A stretch of 64,000 nt of DNA from Candidatus Gastranaerophilales bacterium. Lineage in GTDB: Bacteria; Cyanobacteriota; Vampirovibrionia; Gastranaerophilales; Gastranaerophilaceae. Each line of letters begins with the position of its first letter. Position 1 is the first letter of the stretch. Location: the NCBI GenBank assembly GCA_944326525.1, contig CALVEG010000001.1, forward strand, positions 186,001 through 250,000, in the 5' to 3' direction. Positions 45,311-54,245 of the stretch are shown here, one piece after another. Made by a program: the position numbers and the translations under genes. The notes under the pieces are model-generated. The model was not told where the DNA came from. It worked only from the letters and a program-made list of their open reading frames with translations, and ran no database searches.

Positions 45311-45994
45311 TTAAGCCTTTTGGTCAGGATTGATTGCGGATGATTTTGAATTTGCCAAAAAACTTGCGCCAAGCCCTGCAATACCTAGGATTGCTGCACC
45401 TATTCCGCCCCATTTTAAGGCGTTTTTCTTATCAAGATTACTCATTATTTCTTTTACGGCCGTATGTAAATTCAAATCGTCTAAATCTGCATTTTTATCA
45501 AGCGGTTTTAATTTCTTATTTTTTATGTCAAACAAGTTTTTAATTCTTTCTTTTTGTTCAGACATATCTTCAGGAGAAAATTTCACCGTTTCTCTATATT
45601 TGTCAAACTTTCCGTCAAGAATTCCATCGCCAAATTCTTCTTTTAAAGAGTCTAACAATTCATTACTCAGATGTTTGTTTTCGTCAGGTGTCAATAAATC
45701 CTCAAAATAAACTTTTGTCGAATCTTGTGTATTTTCAAGTGAACCTGAAGATGCAATTTTTTTAAGATCATCTATAAAAACTTTAAAATCATCTTCATTT
45801 AATTTTAATTCTTTTTCGGTCACATTTTTGATAAAAGTATCCGAAAGTTCTCCGTTTTTAATCCAAGGTTTTTGATAATAACCGAAAGTCCCGCCGGCAA
45901 TTGCACCTGTTCCAAGACTTGCAGCTGTATAAATTGCAGTTTGGGTATTGTTAGTCTTATTTTGTTGTGTGATGTTTACTTTTTCTATTGGCAT
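45311..45994 (-). CDS. Lineage-type membrane protein of unknown function
   Basis: 227 residues. A polar N-terminus (MPIEKVNITQQNKTNNTQ) is followed by a glycine-rich hydrophobic helix (AIYTAASLGTGAIAGGTFGY, about 20-39), a large acidic and helical soluble domain (45-200), and a second glycine-rich helix near the C-terminus (WGGIGAAILGIAGLGASFLA). The start style (MPIxxV.I...) and glycine-zipper helices are shared with the proteins at 16.0 and 60.1 kb. There is no recognised domain. It stands alone between thrS and the amidase. Confidence 0.65.
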   Translation of the reverse strand: MPIEKVNITQQNKTNNTQTAIYTAASLGTGAIAGGTFGYYQKPWIKNGELSDTFIKNVTEKELKLNEDDFKVFIDDLKKIASSGSLENTQDSTKVYFEDLLTPDENKHLSNELLDSLKEEFGDGILDGKFDKYRETVKFSPEDMSEQKERIKNLFDIKNKKLKPLDKNADLDDLNLHTAVKEIMSNLDKKNALKWGGIGAAILGIAGLGASFLANSKSSAINPDQKA

Positions 45995-46096
45995 AATTAC
46001 ACTTCCTTTTTTTAGCTTAACGATTGTGAACTTGAAAAATTGTTATTTTATATAAAAAAAAACTTATATTGTAAACATTCTTAATATTCACAATCA

Positions 46097-47464
46097 TTAA
46101 ATTGAATCTTTTTGCACAAAAAAGTTCTCAATTCCGTCTGCAATTGCTTTTCCTGTATTTTGTTGGATTTCAGGATTAATCAAAAAGGCGTTGTCAGATG
46201 GGTTAATCAAATATCCGACTTCAATTAATACGCTGATTGCTTGGGTGTTTCTGACAACCGCAAAACTCCCTTGTCTTACCTGATCATCAGCAAACGGAAG
46301 CTGTGAGGTCATTGATTTTAAGATGCTTTCAGCCATGGGCTTTGCCTGCGGATAGTAGTAAAAAACACTTGTTCCGGAGTGTTCATTCGGATCCATATTA
46401 TCAGGAAGTGCATTTCCGTGAATGCTTATGAAAATTTGTGCTTGATTAGCGTTTGTTTTCTTTACTCTGTCAGCTAATCCGACATTTTCGTCCCCTTGTC
46501 TTGTCATGATAACATTTGCTCCGCGCAGTTTTAATTCTGTCGCAAGCATTTGTGCAATTGCAAGATTTATGTCTTTTTCGTTGTTCCGTAAACATCCGAT
46601 TGCGCCAATTTCATCTCCGCCGTGACCTGCATCAATTACTATTTTTATATTTTTAAGCGGGCGTTTTTCGTTGATTTTAGGGAATTTTCTTACTTTTAAA
46701 ATGAAGCTGTTCCCTTCAAACTCTCCACTGTATCCGATAAGTTTTTGTTTCAGCGGGAACGTGAAAGCAAATGTGTTATCGGGGTAGCCTTCAATGTTAT
46801 AGAATTTTACAACAAAAGGGTGTTTCCCTTCTATTACATAAGGAACTTTTTTATCAAAATCAATTTTAAAAATATAATAGTCTTTATCTTCTATAACACT
46901 TCTTTTAAGGAGTTTTGCCGGGGTAAAAACATCTGCTGAGGCAACATCATTTATAGAAATCCAAGCCGATTGGTTTTCATTTAATTTAACTTTATAGAAT
47001 CCGCTTTTTTCACCAATGATTAGTAAAGGGATACCTTGCTGAAAATGTTCAAGACGGTTAATTCCGCTATCGACAGGCGTAGAGCGAAGCGGTGTATTGT
47101 CTTTGAGGGTTACAAAGGATTGAGCTGATTCATAAGGAAGTTCTGTGTTTCTTGTTGTATAACCTGAACTTGCAGGTTTTGGTCTTGTAATATTAAAAAT
47201 TTCTTTTTCTTCTCCTGCTTCAATTACAAATTGGTTTTTGCCCGTATTTAATTTTACAGCATAAGCAAACCCGCCTGACGGGTGAATCGGAATTTCCAGC
47301 CCATTTATTTTTAACGGAATTTCAGGGGACGAATTCCCAATAAAAAAAGTCGAGGGCGAATTTATCGTAACGTTATTTTGTTTCGGATAAACAACGTCAA
47401 GCGCAAAAACGCTTTGAATACTTAAACCTAATAACAATGTTAAAATAAACAACCTGAATTTCAT
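46097..47464 (-). CDS. N-acetylmuramoyl-L-alanine amidase (AmiC type)
   Basis: 455 residues with a signal peptide (MKFRLFILTLLLGLSIQSVF, cleavage near FALD). An N-terminal beta domain (about 25-95), an SH3-like domain (about 115-175), an AMIN-like beta region (about 195-260) and a C-terminal Amidase_3 catalytic domain with zinc ligands H281 (DAGHGG), E296 (NEKDIN), H349 (SIHGNA) and catalytic E415 (LIEVGYL). It cuts the peptide stem from glycan strands in the periplasm during cell separation. Single gene, no clear operon. Confidence 0.94.
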   Translation of the reverse strand: MKFRLFILTLLLGLSIQSVFALDVVYPKQNNVTINSPSTFFIGNSSPEIPLKINGLEIPIHPSGGFAYAVKLNTGKNQFVIEAGEEKEIFNITRPKPASSGYTTRNTELPYESAQSFVTLKDNTPLRSTPVDSGINRLEHFQQGIPLLIIGEKSGFYKVKLNENQSAWISINDVASADVFTPAKLLKRSVIEDKDYYIFKIDFDKKVPYVIEGKHPFVVKFYNIEGYPDNTFAFTFPLKQKLIGYSGEFEGNSFILKVRKFPKINEKRPLKNIKIVIDAGHGGDEIGAIGCLRNNEKDINLAIAQMLATELKLRGANVIMTRQGDENVGLADRVKKTNANQAQIFISIHGNALPDNMDPNEHSGTSVFYYYPQAKPMAESILKSMTSQLPFADDQVRQGSFAVVRNTQAISVLIEVGYLINPSDNAFLINPEIQQNTGKAIADGIENFFVQKDSI

Positions 47465-47521
47465 TCCACGATTATAACCCTTAAAATTTTAAAATACAAT
47501 TATGTTAATTTATGGAGAAGA

Positions 47522-49150
47522 TTATTTTTTCTTTTTGTTTTTTACGATTTGTTTAAGGGAAGTTTTTGCGTATTCTATCGCTTTAATCTCGTCATAAAAA
47601 ACATTTTCTTCTCCCGTTTGGCTGATAATAGAGTGTTTAGAGAGCTGGTTTAAAACCTGTTCGTTTTTGATTACGAGAAGAATTTTGATATGCTGAGATT
47701 TAAGCCTTATAATAATATCTTCCAGAGCAAAGATTGCCGAAATGTCAAGAAGATCATCGGCTTCATAGTTTATAATAATGCATTTAGTGCCTAGAACATC
47801 CTCAAATTTTGATATCATCTGTGTTGCCGAGCCGAAGAAAAACTGCCCTGTGATGTGAACGACACGGATTTTATGTTTGTAATCAGTTTCAAGGATTTTT
47901 TCAAGCTTCATAATATCTCTGTCGTAGACGGATTTTTGAATAATATTCGCTTTATCAGCGACACGTTTTGCGTATAAAAGTGCCGCAAGTGTAATTCCTG
48001 CCCCGACTGCAAAAATAAGATTGTAGAAAACAGTCAGCAAAAATACAAGAATTAAAACGTATAAATCATCTTTCGGAGCGAATTTTACGACTTTTAAAAG
48101 CTTGACGTCAATAATATCAAATCCGATTTTAATAAGGATTCCTGCAAGTACGGCAAGCGGAATTTCAGCAACAAATCCTGAAAATTTAAACATTAATATT
48201 GCAAGAATAACAGGATTTATAACAGCTGCAAATTTTGTAGTTGCGCCTGTATTTAAGGCAGCAACAGTTCTCATAGTAGCGGCAGTTCCGCAAAGAGAAC
48301 CGGTTAGGGCACAGGCAACGTTACCCAAACCTTGAGAGAATAAAAGAGTTTTGGGATTATGTCTGCTTTTTGTCAAACTGTCAGCGACAAGCCCTGTGAG
48401 CATACTTTCTGCAGAAAGCACAATTGCAAGAGTAAGCGCAAAAGGCAAGTATTCTGCAAGTTTTGATATCTCAAACACAGGAATTGTAATCTTAGGAAAT
48501 CCGACTGTAATTTCTGAAATTTTCGGAACATCAAGTCCGAGTTTTATTGAAATTAATGTGCATAAAATAAGCGCGATTATTTGTGATGGAACATATTTGT
48601 TTAATTTTTTAGGGATTCCGAAAACTATTAAAAGAGTAAGCATTCCAAGCCCTAAAGCCGGCATGTTTGGGGTTTGAAGGTTAAGAATAAAGCTTTTTAT
48701 ACCTTCAAAAGTATTGGAAACTGAAGAATATCCGATTAAAGGGTTAAGTTGCAGCAGAATAATAATAATACCGACACCGTTCATAAACCCTGAAATAACA
48801 GGATAAGGAACGTATTTAACAATATCAGAAATACTTGTTAATGAAAAGATAAGCTGCAAGATTGCGGCAAACATAATTACAACGATTACAGCGGAAAGAT
48901 CGTATCCTAAAGCTGCAGCAACCGAAGCCACAACAATTGTCATAGGTCCTGTCGGGCCTGAAATCATCGGGATTTTAGAGCCAAAAATTCCTGCAACAAG
49001 ACATAAAACAATAGCTCCCCAAATTCCGGCAGAAGCGCCAAATCCTGTAGCAACACCAAATGCAAGAGCTTGTGGCAGTGCAACAATGGCCGAATTTATT
49101 CCGCCGAAAATATCCCCCGTTAAAATCTGAACTTTAGATTTGATATCCAT
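47522..49150 (-). CDS. SulP-family anion transporter with STAS domain
   Basis: About 542 residues from the ATG at 49150. An in-frame TTG at 49186 is possible, but neither has a good ribosome binding site. Ten or more membrane helices include the SulP signature region AIVALPQALAFGVATGFGAS and GPTGPMTIVVAS. A C-terminal STAS domain (about 425-525, IRVVHITGQFFFGSATQM) follows. SulP proteins carry sulfate, bicarbonate or other anions; the substrate cannot be fixed here. In Cyanobacteria the family includes the bicarbonate transporter BicA, but a sulfate role is equally possible. Confidence 0.92.
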   Translation of the reverse strand: MDIKSKVQILTGDIFGGINSAIVALPQALAFGVATGFGASAGIWGAIVLCLVAGIFGSKIPMISGPTGPMTIVVASVAAALGYDLSAVIVVIMFAAILQLIFSLTSISDIVKYVPYPVISGFMNGVGIIIILLQLNPLIGYSSVSNTFEGIKSFILNLQTPNMPALGLGMLTLLIVFGIPKKLNKYVPSQIIALILCTLISIKLGLDVPKISEITVGFPKITIPVFEISKLAEYLPFALTLAIVLSAESMLTGLVADSLTKSRHNPKTLLFSQGLGNVACALTGSLCGTAATMRTVAALNTGATTKFAAVINPVILAILMFKFSGFVAEIPLAVLAGILIKIGFDIIDVKLLKVVKFAPKDDLYVLILVFLLTVFYNLIFAVGAGITLAALLYAKRVADKANIIQKSVYDRDIMKLEKILETDYKHKIRVVHITGQFFFGSATQMISKFEDVLGTKCIIINYEADDLLDISAIFALEDIIIRLKSQHIKILLVIKNEQVLNQLSKHSIISQTGEENVFYDEIKAIEYAKTSLKQIVKNKKKK

Positions 49151-49206
49151 TACGGGCAGTTTAACAAAAACAAAACCCCAGTGCAATTATTTTAATATTT
49201 TAATAT

Positions 49207-50031
49207 TTATTCCTTAACTCCACCCTGCATAATATCGTTGATAAAATACTTTTTACCGGCAAGAAAAACCCCGATAACAGGAATTGTGCAGATTACAGAG
49301 CAAGCCAATAGTTCTCCCCAAAGTGTAACTTCTCTGAAACTTCCTTTAAAAATCGCTAATCCTACGGGCAAAGTCCTCATACTTTCGGTGTTTGTTACAA
49401 TCAAAGGCCACATAAAACTGTTCCATGTTGTGACAAACGTGAATATTGCAAGGGTTGCGACAGTCGGCAATGCAAGCGGAAGCGCAATTTTGAAGAAAGT
49501 TTCAAATAAATTGCACCCGTCAATTCTTGCGGATTCTTCCAGATCTTTTGGAAATCCAAGAAAATATTGCCTCATCAAAAATATTCCAAATCCCCCGAAA
49601 ATTCCAGGTAAAATCAATGCTGCATAAGAATTTATCAGATGTAATTCCCTCATCAAAAAGAAAAGCGGAATAATGTTCACCTGCGGCGGAATCAGCATTG
49701 TTATAAGGATTGTAAGAAATAAAACATTCTTATATTTAAAATTCAATCTTGCAAAAGCATATCCTGCAAATGCCGCAAAAATTACCGTAAAAAATGTAGT
49801 GACAGATGCAACAACCAAGCTGTTGAAGAAGTATCTTGCAAGCGGAATTTGTGCAAAGACATTTTGGTAATTTTCAAGAGTAAGATTCCCGTAAAATAAT
49901 TTTGAAGTTTGAGAAAATATTGCGCTATCATCAGCAAAAGACAGGTTTACCATCGCAAAAAACGGGTAGAGCATACTTATTGCAATACCTATTAAAAGTA
50001 CATAACCCGAAAAAATTCTATAATTTCTCAT
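49207..50031 (-). CDS. Sugar-type ABC transporter permease (MalG/CUT1 family), orphan
   Basis: 274 residues, six membrane helices. The cytoplasmic EAA loop that contacts the ATPase is at about 165-190 (EESARIDGCNLFETFFKIAL). Length and topology match MalG-type permeases. The usual partners, a MalF-type permease, a substrate-binding protein and an ATPase, are not adjacent: the gene is flanked by SulP and a small membrane protein. It may pair with subunits encoded elsewhere. Confidence 0.92.
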   Translation of the reverse strand: MRNYRIFSGYVLLIGIAISMLYPFFAMVNLSFADDSAIFSQTSKLFYGNLTLENYQNVFAQIPLARYFFNSLVVASVTTFFTVIFAAFAGYAFARLNFKYKNVLFLTILITMLIPPQVNIIPLFFLMRELHLINSYAALILPGIFGGFGIFLMRQYFLGFPKDLEESARIDGCNLFETFFKIALPLALPTVATLAIFTFVTTWNSFMWPLIVTNTESMRTLPVGLAIFKGSFREVTLWGELLACSVICTIPVIGVFLAGKKYFINDIMQGGVKE

Positions 50032-50113
50032 AAATGAATTATATCATATAAATTAAATGAAGTGCTAACGATAAAAGTCGATATAATTCTGTTAAAAATA
50101 GATGTTTAAGTTT

Positions 50114-50248
50114 TTAAACAATGAAAAACAACAATGCAAACATAAAGCAAAGTGATACGGAACTTAATAAAAACCAAGTATGCATTACAGGATGTTGATA
50201 TTGCCAGATTTCTTTAATTGTGGATGCTGCATTTTCTATTGTCTGCAT
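50114..50248 (-). CDS. Small single-helix membrane protein (44 residues)
   Basis: A short reading frame in the gap between the ABC permease and the U32 gene. The ATG at 50248 has CGGAGATTAAATT upstream, a good ribosome binding site. The protein has a helical, polar N-terminus (MQTIENAASTIKEIWQYQHP) and a C-terminal membrane helix (TWFLLSSVSLCFMFALLFFI). It lies upstream of the permease gene on the same strand with a gap of about 80 bases, so it could belong to the same unit. No family recognised. The ribosome binding site and coherent hydrophobic helix argue that it is real. Confidence 0.55.
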   Translation of the reverse strand: MQTIENAASTIKEIWQYQHPVMHTWFLLSSVSLCFMFALLFFIV

Positions 50249-50358
50249 AATTTAATCTCCGAAAACTCTCTTCTTACATTATCTATTTTCTACATATTTC
50301 AAAAAATATCATCACCTAATCGGTTGATTATTTTAGACCTTTAGGGTATTATCCGGTT

Positions 50359-51618
50359 ATGGGACAGATTGAACTTTTAATGCCTGCGGGCAATATGGAA
50401 AAACTTGAATATGCAGTACGTTACGGGGCGGATGCCGTTTATCTCGGGGTGGTTGATTTCAGCCTTAGAGCAATGAGAAAAGGCAGCTTGATTACTCTTG
50501 AAAATTTAAAAGATGCGGTTGATTTAGCTCATAAGCTTGGGGCAAAGGCCTATGTAACGTTGAATATATTTGCGTTTAATAGTGATATAAAACTTTTGGA
50601 AGAGTGTGTGGACAAGTTTAAGGAAGCTGAGCCTGACGCTTTTATAGTAAGCGATTTCGGGATTTTTAACTTGCTAAGAAAAACAGCACCGAATGTTCCG
50701 ATTCACGTAAGCACGCAAACTAATACACTGAATTACGAAAGCGTAAAGTTTTGGAAAGATTTAGGTGCGACAAGGGTTATCCTCGCTCGTGAGCTTCCAA
50801 TAAAAGACATTGCTGAAATAAGGAAAAATGTTCCAGACATTGAGCTTGAATGTTTTGTTCACGGTTCGCAGTGTGTATCATTTTCAGGAAGATGTTTGTT
50901 AAGTGATTACTTTACAAAAGGTGAGCGAAAGGCAAATCACGGAAATTGTTCGCAGCCTTGCAGATGGAGTTACAAGCTTGTTGAAAGTACCAGACCTGAT
51001 GAATATTATGAAATTAATCAGGATGAAAGAGGTTCTCATATTTTAAGTCCAAAGGATCTTTGCCTTGTGGAGCATTTGCGTGAAATGATTGATGCAGGGG
51101 TAGATTCATTAAAGGTAGAAGGTCGTACAAAAAGTCTTTACTATGTTTCAGCCGTTGCAAAAACATACAGGGCTGCAATTGATGAAGTGTTGAAAAATCC
51201 TGATGCAGATATGAAAAAGTATTTTATAGAACTTCAAAAAGTCGGAAACAGAGGTTATACAACAGGGTTTGCGCTTGGTAATAATGATAGTGAAAGTTAT
51301 AGCTACGATATCTCAAAAGGGCTTGCTGGCGCTGATTTCCTTTGTGAGTTTAAAGGTGATATGGAGCCTTTGAAGTTGAATGAAGGCGTTTTTTATCCTG
51401 TAAAAATTAAAAATAAAATGCTTATAGGTGATGAAGTTGAAGTAATAACGCCCAATGAGCAGTTCAGAACCAAGTTGCAGGCAGTAAAAGATGAAAATGG
51501 AATAGATTTAGGGCTTGCAAACACAAATGACGATGTTTATTTGTTGTTTGATAAAGCGCCGGAAGATTATAAATATGCACTTGTGAGGACAATTGGAGTA
51601 AAATCAAATGTTTCTTAA
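50359..51618 (+). CDS. trhP: U32-family protein (TrhP/YegQ-like tRNA hydroxylation)
   Basis: 419 residues. The N-terminal TIM-barrel-like region begins IELLMPAGNMEKLEYAVRYG. The family signature is ECFVHGSQCVSFSGRCLLSD, followed by GNCSQPCRW; these cysteines bind a cluster or metal. A C-terminal beta-barrel domain follows (about 340-415). Members annotated as collagenase-like peptidases are now known to take part in prephenate-dependent hydroxylation of tRNA U34 (TrhP) or of 23S rRNA (RlhA). Length and C-terminal domain favour TrhP, which is inference. It overlaps yqeG by 11 bases. Confidence 0.88.
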   Translation: MGQIELLMPAGNMEKLEYAVRYGADAVYLGVVDFSLRAMRKGSLITLENLKDAVDLAHKLGAKAYVTLNIFAFNSDIKLLEECVDKFKEAEPDAFIVSDFGIFNLLRKTAPNVPIHVSTQTNTLNYESVKFWKDLGATRVILARELPIKDIAEIRKNVPDIELECFVHGSQCVSFSGRCLLSDYFTKGERKANHGNCSQPCRWSYKLVESTRPDEYYEINQDERGSHILSPKDLCLVEHLREMIDAGVDSLKVEGRTKSLYYVSAVAKTYRAAIDEVLKNPDADMKKYFIELQKVGNRGYTTGFALGNNDSESYSYDISKGLAGADFLCEFKGDMEPLKLNEGVFYPVKIKNKMLIGDEVEVITPNEQFRTKLQAVKDENGIDLGLANTNDDVYLLFDKAPEDYKYALVRTIGVKSNVS

Positions 51619-52087
51619 GCCTGATTATAATTTGAAAAGTATTTATGATATAGATTTGGAAGAGTTAAAGCAACAAGGCATAAAAGCTATGTTGTTTGAT
51701 TTAGACAGTACTTTAATGGCTTCAAAGTCAGGAAAATACAGTGAAAAGACACTTGCTTGGCTTGAAAATGTACGTAAAGATTTTTATGTAGCAGTGATTT
51801 CGAATAATAAAAATCTGGAATATATAGAAAAAGTAAAAGCAGTGACGGATTTTCCGATATTATTTGACGCTGGAAAACCTCGTGCAAATTCAGGTTATAA
51901 ATTTTTGAAAAGCGAAGGAATAGAGCCATCAAAGTCAGTAATGATAGGTGATAGACCATTAACAGATATATTGTTTGGTAAAAGGCTTGGTTGTAAAACC
52001 ATTTTGGTTGATTCAATAACTGCAGACACAGAAAAGAGGATTGTACGTTTTGTAAGAGGGCTAGAAAGGTTATGTATAAGACGTTAA
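51608..52087 (+). CDS. yqeG: YqeG-family HAD phosphatase (subfamily IIIA)
   Basis: 159 residues. HAD motifs: catalytic LFDLDSTLM (nucleophile and acid/base aspartates), VISNNK (motif II), a lysine in FDAGKPRA and MIGDRPLTDILFGKRLG (motif III/IV). The family is common in Firmicutes and Cyanobacteria; substrates include phospholipid or nucleotide phosphates. It starts inside the end of the U32 gene, so the two are translationally coupled. Confidence 0.93.
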   Translation: MFLKPDYNLKSIYDIDLEELKQQGIKAMLFDLDSTLMASKSGKYSEKTLAWLENVRKDFYVAVISNNKNLEYIEKVKAVTDFPILFDAGKPRANSGYKFLKSEGIEPSKSVMIGDRPLTDILFGKRLGCKTILVDSITADTEKRIVRFVRGLERLCIRR

Positions 52088-52105
52088 CGGTTGCCGGATG
52101 CAGGG

Positions 52106-52134
52106 TTGAATTATTTTGGATAAAGTGTTATAAT
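52106..52134 (+). promoter_or_regulatory. Promoter of the glycine-rich pseudopilin cassette
   Basis: TTGAAT (52106-52111), a 17-base spacer and a perfect TATAAT (52129-52134). The first gene starts at 52170, giving a leader of about 29 bases with a GAGGA ribosome binding site. Confidence 0.7.
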
Positions 52135-52169
52135 AAAATATAAACAAATTTATATGAGGATTTAAGAGA

Positions 52170-53249
52170 ATGCGTCAAGGCGGTTCACCCGAAAGAATCA
52201 GACTTGGGAGTTTAATAGCAATACGTGAAGCAAAAATTGCCGGGTTTTCAATAGCAGAAATGTTGGTCGTTATGCTAATAATGTCATTTATTGTAATAGG
52301 CGTACCGGCAATACACTTCAAAAAAAACGAAGTAAAGACAAAACGCAGTTTGCATGGGCGTTTTGAGTGTTATTATAATGGCAATACGCTTATGTCGTAT
52401 TATGTAAATGAAGAAGGAGCAAGTGAGACGCCAGCCGTAGGCGGAGAAGGGTGTAAATTTACTCCACCCAAGAATGCAGTGTATTTATTGATACACGCTG
52501 TTGGCGGCGGTGGTGGTGGCTCCACTTTTACAGGCAGTAAAACAGTTAGCCCTAAAACCGAAAATAATACATACACCACAGCAAACGATTTTCCAGAATG
52601 GATGCGTGAGGTGCAAGGTTTTGGAAAATTGCCGCTTCCAACAACAATGCCTCCTAGTTATGTAGGTAAAAGGCAAGGAAGTTATGCAACAATCAGGTAT
52701 GGTCTTGCGGGTAAAGCAGGTCAAACGCAATCAATATTTTTCCCGAAATTAACAAACGTAGAAATAACGATGCAACCCGGAAAGGGTGGCGGTCTAGGCC
52801 AGCCGGGCGAGGCAACAATTGTAAAATTTAATGGAGAAGATGTCCCGATACTTAAGGCTGAAGGTGGAGCTGGAGGTACCGGTTCTGGAGATTATCCAAT
52901 GTGGCTTGATGGAAGAGGATCAATTTGTCAGGTTAAAGAGTTGGAAGGTCGAAAACAAAATTTGTCAGATTTCACAGATAGTATTGAGATGGATGAAAAT
53001 ACCGATATGGTATCACGAATAACCGATATACAAGCTGGAAGCGGTGGAGCAGGCGGATACGGTAATATAACAACAGATTATAATGTAACATATACAATAA
53101 GAGCGGGAGGTACTGGTACGGATGTTGATGTAAGTAATTACGTCAACAAAATTACTTGTGATGATCCTTCTCGTTGTGAGGATGGAACGCAGTCAGATAC
53201 ATGTGCAGCGCAAGCTGGTAAAAATGGAGCAGTGGTAATATTATGGTAA
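52170..53249 (+). CDS. Glycine-rich pseudopilin-like protein 1
   Basis: 359 residues. It has an unusually long 25-residue basic leader before a class III prepilin motif: G25 then FSIAEMLVVMLIMSFIVIG, with the conserved glutamate at +5 (E30). After the helix comes the shared block HGRFECYY, CKFTPPKNAVYLLIHAVGGG and then long glycine-rich stretches (GKGGGLGQPGE, EGGAGGTGSGD, GSGGAGGYG, GGTGTD). The end is KNGAVVILW. Glycine-rich loops ending in 'G-(A/V)-V-x-I-x-W' are familiar from tail-fibre and adhesin domains. A pilin-type stalk is thus joined to a glycine-rich, probably beta-helical or polyglycine II head. It overlaps the next gene by seven bases. Confidence 0.85.
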   Translation: MRQGGSPERIRLGSLIAIREAKIAGFSIAEMLVVMLIMSFIVIGVPAIHFKKNEVKTKRSLHGRFECYYNGNTLMSYYVNEEGASETPAVGGEGCKFTPPKNAVYLLIHAVGGGGGGSTFTGSKTVSPKTENNTYTTANDFPEWMREVQGFGKLPLPTTMPPSYVGKRQGSYATIRYGLAGKAGQTQSIFFPKLTNVEITMQPGKGGGLGQPGEATIVKFNGEDVPILKAEGGAGGTGSGDYPMWLDGRGSICQVKELEGRKQNLSDFTDSIEMDENTDMVSRITDIQAGSGGAGGYGNITTDYNVTYTIRAGGTGTDVDVSNYVNKITCDDPSRCEDGTQSDTCAAQAGKNGAVVILW

Positions 53250-54118
53250 AAAAGAATTTAAAGCCTGGTTTTTCATTGTTTGAAGCCTGTGTTGTAATGT
53301 TAATTGTCGGGATATTTGTAGCATTATGTGCGAATGCATACTCTAAAAGACATATTACATATCAAGAATCAGATGGTCACGGCCGATATGAATGTTATAA
53401 AAACGCTGCAGGAACTTTGATGCAGCGATATGTAGAAAATAACAACCCAAGAAATGTAACAGGTACTACTTGCGTATTTCGACCACCAAGATATGCAAAA
53501 TATCTTTTGTTAAATGCAATAGGTGGAGGATCAGCAGGGGATGCAGGCGAATTTAAGTCAGTATTTTACAGCTCATTGGATAAACCTATTACGGTAGAAC
53601 CGGGAAATGTGAATGGTGCAACAACAATAAAAATAGATGGAAGTATTATTTTGTCAGCAGAAGCAGGACGTGGCAGTATGAATGCAGCCAGTGTCGGAGC
53701 GGATGTAATTTCACAATGCAATTTTACATATAACAAGTTCAATTGTGGAACTCCAAGATGTGAACAAGATGGATTAAATTTATCAATTGCATTTTGTAAT
53801 GATAGTGGTTTTGTGACGAATAAAATACCGATTACGGACATAAAAAAATATAGAACATCTTATTCAGGTAATAAGCTTGTATATAGAGATTTATCAGATT
53901 TTACGGGACATGGAATCGCACCACAGGATGCTTTAGCATTACTGGATATTGCTGGTTCTTATGATTCTTTTTACACAATAGAGGTTACGTTTGATACTAC
54001 GTTGTCAAGTGTATCTCAAATGGAAAGTTATCTGGATTCCTTAGGAATTGTAGATGGCATAGCATCTGCACAACCGGGCAGACCAGGAAAGCCTGGTGCA
54101 GTTGTAATTATCTGGTAG
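53243..54118 (+). CDS. Glycine-rich pseudopilin-like protein 2
   Basis: 291 residues. Prepilin motif G9 then FSLFEACVVMLIVGIFVAL with glutamate at +5 (E14). It shares with its neighbours the post-helix block HGRYECYK, a cysteine and CVFRPPRYAKYLLLNAIGGG, and the C-terminal PGAVVIIW. The glycine-rich middle is much reduced compared with proteins 1 and 3; several cysteines (CNFTYNKFNCGTPRC) could form disulfides. The ATG lies in the stop region of gene 1 (ATGGTAA), so the two are co-translated. Confidence 0.85.
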   Translation: MVKKNLKPGFSLFEACVVMLIVGIFVALCANAYSKRHITYQESDGHGRYECYKNAAGTLMQRYVENNNPRNVTGTTCVFRPPRYAKYLLLNAIGGGSAGDAGEFKSVFYSSLDKPITVEPGNVNGATTIKIDGSIILSAEAGRGSMNAASVGADVISQCNFTYNKFNCGTPRCEQDGLNLSIAFCNDSGFVTNKIPITDIKKYRTSYSGNKLVYRDLSDFTGHGIAPQDALALLDIAGSYDSFYTIEVTFDTTLSSVSQMESYLDSLGIVDGIASAQPGRPGKPGAVVIIW

Positions 54119-54245
54119 TGCCGGATAATTTAATAATATAAAAATAAATACAATGTAATTTCCCAAAAAACGGATGTTAAAAATAACAAATGTTTTGAAT
54201 AGCTAAACAGGTAATAAGAACAATTATATATAAGGTGAACAGAGT

